Below, one piece after another: positions 6,703-14,024 of a stretch of DNA of 14,024 nucleotides (positions are counted from its first letter, which is position 1; each line of letters opens with the position of its first letter). The notes under the pieces were generated by a model that did no database searches, was not told where the DNA came from, and saw nothing but the letters and a program-made list of their open reading frames with translations. Source of the stretch: Gammaproteobacteria bacterium (GTDB taxonomy: Bacteria; Pseudomonadota; Gammaproteobacteria; Pseudomonadales; Azotimanducaceae); contig JAPOYW010000262.1 in NCBI GenBank assembly GCA_026706425.1, positions 1 to 14,024 on the forward strand, read 5' to 3'. The position numbers were made by a program, and so were the translations under genes.

Positions 6703-8120
6703 TCACCCTGCGACAGCGAATCTGCCCAGTCCGAAGTGGGCGTCCGCACCCAAGGGGCGTTGAACCAGAACCGGACGGTCGAACTCGAGGTCGAACCAAG
6801 CGACCGTCCTGTTCGTCCAGCGCCAACCGCCGTTGCGGTACACATGGGCGCGAACCGTCGTGAGCCTACTCGGCGAACCCGGGCCACGCGTCGGTATGAC
6901 GCGAGGCGTCGCGTCCGCGACTTCCTCCAACGCTCTGCGAAGCTGTTCGGCCGGCACTAGTTCGGGCCGTCCGCGACGCGAGTGCAATGGCGCTAGGAAG
7001 GGCGTCAGCGGTCGCCAGCGACGGGACGGTTCCCGCTCTGGACATCTCTCGATTACACGCTCGGCCACGGCTAGGATCGGATAGTCGCGGTCACGGAAGA
7101 TGCGTTGGACACCAAAGAGGGCATCCAACTCGCGGGGATCGATGCCGTCTGTGCCGTCCGGAAGCCACACGGTGCACGCTTTCAAATGACCGGTTCTCGG
7201 GTCTGGTTCCGGCAGCCAGAACGCATGCCGATGACCGGTGGCTACCCGGCCATCGCTCTCACGTCCCGCGAGTCGCCTTGACGACTCTCCGCTCGCATCC
7301 GAAAAATTTGCGACGGCCTGATCGCGGATGTCCCGCGCCAGCGGGACGAGGTCCTTGAAGGGGATGGGTATCCGACGGAACAACCCGAACCGTACCGCCG
7401 ATACCCGAGGCGACTCCGTGAGCACCGCGACTTGGCGACGGGGAAGCTGTGCCCGAACAAGACTTGGCGGCAACGCATAGTCGATCCAGCCCGTGCTCGG
7501 TGGTCGCTTTCGTCCCTCGCTGACCACTGCTTGGACGAGATGGCCCCCACCGGATTTCGCTGCCCAGAGGTCGCTAGCGGAGAAAGTGCCGCGAGTGACC
7601 AACATCCGCCGTCGGGTTCCGTCTGAGGAGGTCGACCCATCAGCGGGAGCGACCTGGCATAGGTTTCTCGGTGGGGCAGGCACGAGCGATAGACGGGCCC
7701 TCGACTCGGCTCGTCCAAAGTAAGTCATGCGCGCAAGCAGGATGGCGAGTACGCGCTGCAGCCGATCCGAAAGGTCGATCTCGAAGTCGAAGCAAAAGCA
7801 AGCGCCCGCATCACCCTCCGACAGCACCGCAAAGTGATCGAAGTGCAGAACACGCTTTTGGGTGCCAGCTTCGATGATCGGTTGATAGTAGGGGACTTCC
7901 GCGAACGACACTGCTGGCAGCCACATGATCGGTGGCGATGCCCTGCCAAGGGTTTCCAAGAGATTGTCGCGTTCTGCTTCCGTGACCGGGGGTGGATAGG
8001 CGTCGAACCACGCAGCTGCCAGCCCAGCCCGCGCAGAAGCCTCCAAGGCGATGGAGGCCATTCGGGGCCAGCCATTGCGTGCTGGGCCTCGCCCCATGGG
8101 TGTGCATGGTACCGTTCCCA
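6703..8120 (-). pseudogene. csb2: CRISPR subtype I-G (I-U) csb2 / cas5-cas6-like, without its own start and frameshifted
   Basis: Csb2 (GSU0054 family) is the combined Cas5/Cas6-like subunit of the subtype I-G Cascade. Conserved blocks appear in order: RYHAHPWG (8114-8091), GPEWPPSPWRLLRGL (near 8065-8025), RMTYFGRAES, HAFWLPEPDPRTGHL with CTVWLPDG, RWRPLTPFLAPLH, and the C-terminal GADAHFGLGRF just before the stop at 6703. The first ten or so residues of normal Csb2 and any start codon are missing; the frame is instead open into the helicase gene upstream. A frame change after WRLLRGL coincides with a tandem 5-bp repeat at 8021-8030. Removing one copy gives WRLLRGLAAAWFDAY, which has normal family spacing. 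No other cas gene and no repeat array is seen, so this is an orphan remnant. The downstream neighbour is the kinase-Nudix gene. Confidence 0.85.
8021..8030. repeat. Tandem 5-bp duplication (AGCCC x2) causing the csb2 frameshift
   Basis: AGCCCAGCCC reads GGGCTGGGCT on the coding strand. Dropping one copy joins the two csb2 frames and restores the family spacing LLRGLAAAW. A one-base gain in the GGG run would also restore frame but adds two residues to a normally fixed segment, so the duplication is the better explanation. Confidence 0.55.
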
Positions 8121-8855
8121 GGACTCCCGCGTCCGGCGGCACAGGCCCGGGTCCGCTGCCTGGAGCCGACCCCACGCCGCACGTACCTGGGCGTCACCAA
8201 AGCCCACGGTGCTAGCGCTCTTCGCCGCATCCCATGTGGATGGCGAACGCCTCAGGTCCAATGTCTCGTGAGTTGCGTGGGACCAGTCGGACAGCATGTC
8301 GAGTCGGCTGTCCAACGACAGATTGAACCCGTCCATTCGGAGCAAGGTGTGGATGGCCGCCATACGAGCAGTGTCCACTTGATGCAATCTTCGGGAAAAA
8401 CCAGGCATTCGCGCGATCACGAGTGTCGGCCTCCGCCTTCTGAGCGCATGCGCCAGCTCGTGAGGCGTCGAAACGGCTTTCAGATCGAAACCTTTGTCAG
8501 ACGGCGCTACGAGCTGCACGAACCGTTCGGCTTCCCGCTCCCATTTCTTAAACAACGCGTATGCGTGGGGCGTGACCACCAGCACTGGACCGGACGAGAG
8601 GCCGGCGGATGAACGCTGGTGAAGGACCGACCAAGCGACGCCCAGCGCGACGAAGGTCTTGCCGAGCCCTACTTCGTCGGCCAGCAGCACCATCTCCCTG
8701 CGCTGCTCTTGATCGGAGGCGTATAGACGCTGTAGTACGGCGTCGATCGTACGCTCCTGCCGCACAGCTGCGTCTTCCACTGCAGAAGCGGCGGCATTCC
8801 CGAGCGCGGACCGAAGCGAGCGTCGCAGGTCAAGTCCATCGAGACGGACGACCAT
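8121..8855 (-). pseudogene. N-terminal fragment of a SNF2/DEAD-type helicase, joined in frame to csb2
   Basis: The frame begins with the ATG at 8855, only 5 bp after the PLD stop (TAA, five C, ATG). Residues 55-67 read MVLLADEVGLGKT, the helicase motif I of SNF2-like translocases. Motif Ia follows as GPVLVVTPHAYALFKKWEREAERF (89-112). Residues to about 245 look like the insert that precedes motif II, but no DExH box or later motif appears. From about residue 247 the frame is csb2. Relatives usually run to about 900-1000 residues, so some three quarters of the helicase is lost and no ATPase could work. The joint lies between about 8125 and 8112 and keeps the frame. With one 5-bp copy removed the fused frame would have 716 codons. 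A genuine deletion and a chimeric assembly both fit. Confidence 0.75.
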
Positions 8856-8860
8856 GGGGG

Positions 8861-11139
8861 TTATCGGTCCAAATCCAAGTAGGCGCAGACAACATCCGTC
8901 CGGTCCATCGGCGAAATCCCGGCGATGAGTTCATCGAGCACAGCGGAAACCTGGGCAACGGCGTCGTCACGCAATGTACCCGCGACGCCGTCTGGCAACT
9001 CGGGAAGGGGCACGGTCCGAAGCAGGCGCGCAGTTCCGCAATCTGAAACGCTGTGGCAATCATTGTCTTGCGAGGTCTGCCGGGTTGCGGTTCCTTGTAG
9101 GCGCGCACTGCTTCGCGCGCCAGTGCAACAGGCGACCGAGGTCCCAGCAATGCGCCGCGCAGTCCTGTCTCCGTAACTCCGGCGTCGGTCAGACGATTCC
9201 GGATGCCGGGCAAGGCGTGAACGAAATCGCGGACTAGATAGCTCAGGATTTCCGAGGCAGTAGTATCCGGTCCGTCCGCAGACGGTGTCGGATCGATGCT
9301 GTGGCCAAAGCCCTTCGCTTCCACCTCATCGACCGGTCGCAATCCAAGGAACCAGGCAACCAGCGATTGTTCGTCCTCTCTGGCCTGGGTCTCGACAACT
9401 GGGAATAGGTGCTTCTCGTCGAAAACCACCGGCACGGTAGCACGCTTTCCGTCCCATGAGACCTCCGCCTCAAGGTCCGGCAGTGGCGGCCACGACTGAG
9501 TGTCGCCCCCAGTCGCCTCGTCCAGCCACGATGCATTCAATGTGGTGCTGGCGCAAAAGACCGACTCCTTCCGATCAGGAGCCGTTACAGTCCAATCGTC
9601 AAACCACTGCTCTGTGTTTGACAGGCGCGAACGAATGTCGCGCATCCGAATGACGACCCTGTCGGGCCAAGCTGAGGCATTGCCCTCTACGACCAGTTCG
9701 TTGCGCTTTGCTCGCAGGCAGACGATGAAGGCAGGCCAAACGCCCTCCTCGTCGCCGTCAAGTCCCGCAGGGTCGACGACGTACTCTTCGGGTCGCTTCG
9801 TCACCGTTGCCACGCAGTCCCGATCGATGCGATTTCCCTCAGGCCGCAGGACTGCTTGTTCGGAACCGCCCACAGCATGCCCGCCTCCACATTACCGCGA
9901 CCGACCAGCCCCGAGACCCTTGCGCGTGAGGTTGAACGAGCCAATGGCAAGCCGTGTGGTCTTGGCGCCGACCGCAAGCAGTGCCTTAGCGTGCAAATCG
10001 CGCCTAATAACATCCGGATTCGATCTGCGGCGTTCCACGACTTCCTCGAATTCGCTGTCTTCGTCGTGCTCCGGGAGCGAACACCCGTATTCAGGATCTG
10101 CCGCCGCGACCTCTACTGTCGCACCCTCATCGAGCAGGGCTCGCACAAGTGCCGCGGGGATAGCGGGGCGAGTTGCGTCATGTTCGTCTAGTGTGCCGTC
10201 TCGGATTTGGCGTGACATATGGTCACAATGCACCGCCTACGCGAAAACAGCCTAAGTGCTTGTTTATAGGACGGCACATCCTCCATTTGCCGGCCGTCGT
10301 CCAAGCATCAACGCCGTTCGATTCGTCACCCTAATTCGGAGACCGCACACTAGATACCCCGGTCCAATCAGCCGCACCGTATTCCAACGTCCGCCGCAGA
10401 AGCGTTTGAGCGCGGCGGCGACATCGGAGAGATCATCTCCTGAAGGCCAGAACGGACTCACGATAGTGAGGCAGTCAACCCTGTCTCCGGGTTCCGCGAG
10501 TGACGGAAAGCCCTCTTCGGAAGGAAGACCGACGAAACGGATCCGTTTTGATCGCCGCCGCCTCGGGCGTGTTGAAAGTACAGCCTTGATGTCTCTGATT
10601 TGCCGCGAAAACTGGGCTGTCGACTCGCCAATCAAGTCCTCAAGCCAGTCCACTGCATCCAGTACCGCTGTCGCCGTCGCCGCCAACGCACCGGGGGCGT
10701 GTTCGATGGACGCACCCACCTCGATGTTGCTCCGGTAGCCCGAGCCCGTCAGATTCGCCGAGCCCACCAATAGGCGGACTATCTGGTTTTCGGCCCCTGG
10801 CACGGTCGGCGAGACGAATCGCAAGAACGCGATTTTTGCGTGGAGCTTGGGGTACGGCCCTTCTGGCAATGCCAATAGATCGATGCGCGGAGACCGGCGC
10901 AGTCCCGGTCTGTATCGACCCGGGTGGAAGAAAATTGACACCTCCGCATCCTGTAGTGCGTGCTCCAACTCCAAGCGGAACTCCCTACCCCGGGCTGGCG
11001 CGAGCTGCAAGCCGAATGCGGTCGGCAGCAGGTCTTCCTCAAGGAAATCCGCGTCCAACTCGTAGCTCGTAGCGACCACGCTCGCGAGTCGGTAGCCGCG
11101 CGGTGGTTCCCACGTCTCAAGCAGCCGCCGGGGGTTCAT
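8861..11139 (-). pseudogene. Phospholipase-D-like nuclease (two HKD motifs), interrupted by a MITE and frameshifts
   Basis: The start MNPRRLLETWEPPRGY at 11139 overlaps the preceding stop as ATGA. HKD motif 1 is KLHAKIAFLRF followed by LLVGSANLTGSGYRSNIEVGA; motif 2 is DLHAKALLAV followed by LAIGSFNLTRKGLG and GRGNVEAGML. A long C-terminal region follows (VVIRMRDIRSRL, TVPVVFDEKHLFPVVE, ILSYLVRDFVHALPGI) and ends CAYLDLDR before TAA at 8863-8861. The frame is broken by a 162-bp net insertion, one extra base in CCCC at 9909-9912, one missing base at 9804-9805 and one missing base at 9034-9035. With these undone the gene is exactly 706 codons including stop. Two HKD motifs suggest a complete PLD active site acting on nucleic acid. 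The helicase follows 5 bp later, a pairing typical of defence loci. Confidence 0.78.
10192..10349. mobile_element. 158-bp MITE-like element with 25-bp terminal inverted repeats and CTAG target duplication
   Basis: The left end (10192-10216) and the reverse complement of the right end (10325-10349) agree at 20 of 25 positions; both begin TGTGC and end GTGAC. The element is flanked by CTAG at 10188-10191 and 10350-10353. It has no coding capacity for a transposase, so it must have moved in trans. IS5-group transposases are known to duplicate CTAR-type sites, which makes an IS5-like helper plausible, but the family is not proven. Removing the element with one CTAG joins GPGYL to DEHDATRP in a single frame of the PLD gene. 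In place it introduces in-frame stops. No second copy was noticed in the window. Confidence 0.8.
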
Positions 11140-12457
11140 GATGGTGACTCCCATGCGCCGGCTTCGCGCAGCATCCCGGTGAATTGCTCGATTCGATAGG
11201 GATGCGTCAACCGGTTACTGTCCGGCCCGGACGGCCTGCGTTCCAGCGCATGGCGACGAGCAACCACGATCTGGTTCCCCTGACCTCGGCCCAAGGTCGC
11301 TTGGGCTGTCGCGAAGCATCCAGCTTGCCCATCTGCACGCGCTCGTGGTGCCGAATCAGACCGAGAGCCCGTTCCTTGTCGTTTCCCGCGCGGACTACGG
11401 GCTCAACGGCCAGAGAGAATGCGTTCACCGCCACCACCACCGATCTTGGCAGCTTGACTTGAGGGGTCGCCAATGCTCGTTTCAGCATGTCGGCCCGCCG
11501 CGCCAAGGATCCCAATCGCCCCGCGAATTCGATGGCCTTTGAGCGAACGGGTCCGTGGTAGCCCGCCGCCAGCACCTGATCGAATCGGTAGAGGAGATCT
11601 CGGTGCAAGCCCTCGAAAGACAGTGCGACGGTCAGAACTGCGCCCAGTTGGGTCGCCAGCGAGTCCTTTTGTTCCCTGAGATGCCTGGCAAGCAGTCGAA
11701 ACGAGTTGCCATCGGAGGCAGTCGCACTCGTCGCTCGTGCCGCCATTGCCATTCGCCGGTGAGCCTGAGGTTCCAAAAGGGCATCGGCGAGCATTCGCTG
11801 CTCGCGCTTTGAAGCGGCTCCGAGGTGTGAGGAACGTCCCCAGCTGATCAAGACAGAGTCACTGAACGTGGACTCCTCGCCGCCGACGATGCGACGTAGG
11901 CTTCTTCGGTCCGGTGTCGCATTGTGTCGAAGAAAGGCATCGGCGAGATCGGCACCCCGCATCGTGAGAGTTCCGGAATCGCTCTCGACTAGGCCACCTG
12001 CTACGAGAGTGACCCAATACGTGCCGACCCCACCGACGCCTCCCTGATTCCGCAACATGGGGAACGTCGGTGAACGAATGCCTTCCTCAACGGCGCGTCG
12101 AACGTACGACACGCCTCGAAGCTGGTGCCATGAGGGATCGTTCTCTGTAGCGCCAGCAGACTTGGCGTACATGCCAGTTGCCAACGCCAGGAGACGTTCC
12201 CACCCGAGGATCTCCTGGCGGCGTGCACGCCCGGCCCTCCCGCCGGACGGCCCATTCGGCAGTTCGTCGAGTAGCCTAAGACCAGCACAGATCCACGAGA
12301 GATAACGGACACGGGACGTAATCGTCGTAACGCCCGGAAGAAGCACCGTGGCGATCGCGTTAAAGGGGCGCAACGCTCCGAGCGGATCGATGCTACCGGA
12401 CGCAACGGCCTTCGGATCCCACGCGGACACGAGGGGTATGGGGACAGCACGCTTCAC
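11136..12457 (-). pseudogene. Protein with DUF6361-like N-terminus, one-base frameshift near its end
   Basis: The GTG at 12457 opens a frame of 416 residues. Near the N-terminus DPLGALRPFNAIATVLLPGVTTITSRVRYLSWI (about residues 24-56) resembles the LFPGTSTIQTRARYF-type signature of DUF6361 proteins, whose biochemical role is unknown. The rest is mostly helical, with RQPKRPWAEVRG close to the end. The plain frame stops at 11207, but a one-base gain in the CCC run at 11226-11228 leads to RLTHPYRIEQFTGMLREAG and a TGA at 11138-11136. That stop overlaps the PLD start as ATGA, exactly as expected of a coupled gene pair, so the longer 440-residue form is the likely original. An internal GTG nine codons in could also be the start. 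The family assignment is tentative; membership of the operon is much surer. Confidence 0.55.
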
Positions 12458-12581
12458 CGAGCGTATCGACTAGAGCGCGGGCGCAGGACCGAATGTGACT
12501 TCTCGCAGGTTTCCCGGCGGAACTCAAACTGCACACCGGCACGTCGCATTCGGACGCCATACGTCGCGCTCGCCACTGCGT
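12458..12581. other. Gap between the YaaA-RelE and DUF6361-like genes
   Basis: These 124 bp hold no recognised gene, terminator or strong promoter. It is the only sizeable gap within the island between the YaaA-RelE gene and the helicase fragment, so a promoter for the three-gene block downstream could sit here, but none is convincing. Confidence 0.3.
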
Positions 12582-13751
12582 TCATTCGTAGACGCCGCCC
12601 CGTGGCGCGAGCCGATAGCAGTAGACCGTCAGGCGTTCAGCGTCCGGCCGGTACACGAGCCGATGATCACCCAGCCTGTACCGCCAGTACCCCTGCATGT
12701 TTCCTTTCATGCGCTTGATCGTCTTTCCGCGCGGCGTCAGCGGATCCCTGCAAATTTCCACGATCGCGTTCGCCACCCGCTCGAACAGCTTCGGCTGGCG
12801 CCAGACATCCTTTCGGAAGCTAGACAACGCAGCAAACCGCCACCTGCCATCCGAGCTAGAGCTAGTTACCGATGATTGGGGATTGCCGCCGCCCAAAACC
12901 TCGCCGACCGACTCGATCACGTGAGCTTCGACAATGTCCTCTTCGGGTTGCGAGGCCGTGATGGCCGCTGGCTCGTCCGGGAACGCGCCGCCCGGAGTTG
13001 GCAACACCCTGAAGATGATCCCGTCCACGCGACTCTCCGGCGCAAAAGCAAAGAGTTCGCCTTCCGACATACCCGACAGCCGCCCCCGCAACGCCTTGTC
13101 CAAACGGGATCAGCGCATAGTCGCCCGCGCCCATGACGTGAAAGCAATGTAGAACCTGGGCACCGTATCCGGACACTTCTTCCCAATCGACAAGCCTGCG
13201 GTAGGCGTCGACGGCGGTGAGGTCAATGATCCGCTCAATGGACCGTTCGACAACGTAGCTGCTCAGAACCTCCGTGAGAACGCCACCGTCACGCCAGATC
13301 TGCGCGACCTGGGAGGCGAGGGGACAGCTATATAGCTGAATCGGCTCGAAGGGACGCAAGACGCCGTAGAGCCCGGACAGCAGAAGTAGGTGATGCGGGC
13401 ACGCCCGAAGCGCAGTGCTCCTGTCGGATCCCAGCCCAAGGAAGAAGCGCCCTTCGTAGCGCTCGACCGCCGACCGGTATAGCGCCTTGCGACTGCCTCC
13501 GAAGTCGGGGCCTTGGACCAGCGCATAGTTGTACTCGAGCTCCGGCAGTGCGACACCCTGCCATGCCAGATCTGGGGTCTCTGCCGCCAGCCGACGTATG
13601 CGTTCCCGGCACCAGAGCAGCTTCCTAGCGAGTCGCGGGGTCAATTCCGCAGCAATGGCCTCGCTCGGTCGTACTCGTCGTGCCCTCCGCCCGCCTTGGT
13701 CAGCGAGCAGATCGAGACGAAAAGTACCTTGCTTGTGGGGTTGTATTGCAT
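12582..13751 (-). pseudogene. YaaA-like protein fused to a RelE/ParE-type toxin domain, two frameshifts
   Basis: The ATG at 13751 follows AGGA (13762-13759) at good spacing. The N-terminus reads MQYNPTSKVLFVSICSLTK with AGGGHDEYDRA. The body in a second frame carries AIAAELTPRLARKL and the YaaA (DUF328) hallmark LLLLSGLYGVLRPFEPIQLY, then HCFHVMGAGDYALIP. The first frame returns with LDKALRGRLSG, a linker, and a C-terminal RelE-type domain: KLFERVANAIVEICRDP, MQGYWRYRLGDHRLVYR, VYCYRLAPRGGVYE. One base is missing near 13658-13662 and one is extra in the AAA at 13102-13104, so the corrected gene is 390 codons including stop. YaaA binds DNA and limits oxidative damage in E. coli; RelE domains cleave mRNA on ribosomes. 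No antitoxin gene is visible beside it. The fusion is inferred from continuous frame and spacing. Confidence 0.7.
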
Positions 13752-14024
13752 GACCCGATCCTGGTTCTACTCCCAAGGCGTCTCGTGCTGCGGCGCATCG
13801 CCATCGCAACGCCGCTTGCACCCCTGCAACGTCCCGTCAATATCGAGCCGTGCCCGCGTCGAACCGCTTGCGTTCTTCAACCGTAACAGGGGATTGTCGT
13901 TCGGTCGAACCTAAAGGACTCAAGCACAAGTCCGGCAAGATCCTGCAAGTGCCGATGGAAGCCGGGTGTACGACAAATCGTTGGTGAGCGGGCGCCAACG
14001 TCGTCATGCGGCGATCCCGAGGCG
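13752..14024. other. Right edge, upstream of the YaaA-RelE gene, no recognised gene
   Basis: The upstream region of the YaaA-RelE gene should hold its promoter, but I see no clear -35/-10 pair. A 12-bp palindrome, GTTCGGTCGAAC, lies at 13899-13910 and could be an operator. A 56-codon minus-strand frame (14007-13837) and a second minus-strand frame entering from the right edge, ending LESFRFDRTTIPCYG, are open but match no family I know; the latter may be the tail of a gene or element outside the window. Confidence 0.3.

Noticed and set aside
6250..6960. 236-codon plus-strand frame
   Set aside because: It is antisense to the start of the kinase-Nudix gene and the end of csb2, with no recognisable domain.
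6703..8120. CRISPR array near csb2
   Set aside because: I looked for regularly spaced direct repeats through the intergenic gaps and found none; only the csb2 remnant is present.
9909..9912. Programmed ribosomal frameshifting as the reason for the shifts
   Set aside because: The shifts go in both directions, lie at short runs without classical slippery heptamers, and occur several times in neighbouring genes.
10311..10335. tRNA-like T-loop sequence GTTCGATTC
   Set aside because: The flanking bases do not form the 5-bp T-stem and no anticodon arm is found; it lies inside the MITE-like element.
8861..11139. PLD gene as three or four separate small genes
   Set aside because: The pieces carry successive parts of one two-HKD protein and join into exactly 706 codons when the element and three one-base shifts are undone.

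Overview
The window is high-GC bacterial DNA. The gene types (AGCS symporter, Bpt-type aminoacyl transferase, RES/Xre-type antitoxin, subtype I-G Csb2) fit a high-GC proteobacterium, probably an uncultured one; nothing in the sequence fixes the genus. No rRNA, tRNA or CRISPR array is visible.

Left part (1-5090). The left edge carries an Xre/ParS-type antitoxin (minus strand, cut by the window edge) with a readable promoter and a phased operator. Its -35 box starts at the stop codon of a truncated bpt (aminoacyl-tRNA-protein transferase) that keeps only the N-terminal half. Divergent from bpt is an intact AGCS Na+/alanine symporter. After a gap of about 470 bp with nothing certain come an intact solitary AAA ATPase and, 13 bp later, an intact threonine-dehydratase-like PLP enzyme. 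That enzyme's stop codon meets the stop of the next minus-strand gene inside a 6-bp overlap.

Right part (5085-13751). All recognisable genes lie on the minus strand and look like a defence island read from right to left: a YaaA-like protein fused to a RelE/ParE toxin domain; a protein with a DUF6361-like N-terminus; a large two-HKD phospholipase-D-type nuclease; the N-terminal part of a SNF2/DEAD-type helicase; a CRISPR subtype I-G csb2 body joined in frame to that helicase; and an intact P-loop kinase-Nudix fusion. The ATGA overlap and the 5-bp gap between consecutive genes argue for one transcription unit.

Much of this island is damaged. The PLD gene is interrupted by a 158-bp MITE-like element with 25-bp terminal inverted repeats and a CTAG target duplication, and removing it restores the reading frame exactly. 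The helicase has lost everything after motif Ia and runs into csb2, which lacks its own start. A tandem 5-bp duplication shifts the csb2 frame. Several further one-base shifts at short homopolymers break the YaaA-RelE, DUF6361-like and PLD genes; these may be mutations or sequencing errors.

The most interesting content is the four-gene set YaaA-RelE / DUF6361-like / PLD / helicase, which does not match any complete named defence system I know, together with the kinase-Nudix protein. The copy here appears to be a relic, so intact homologues elsewhere would be the thing to study.
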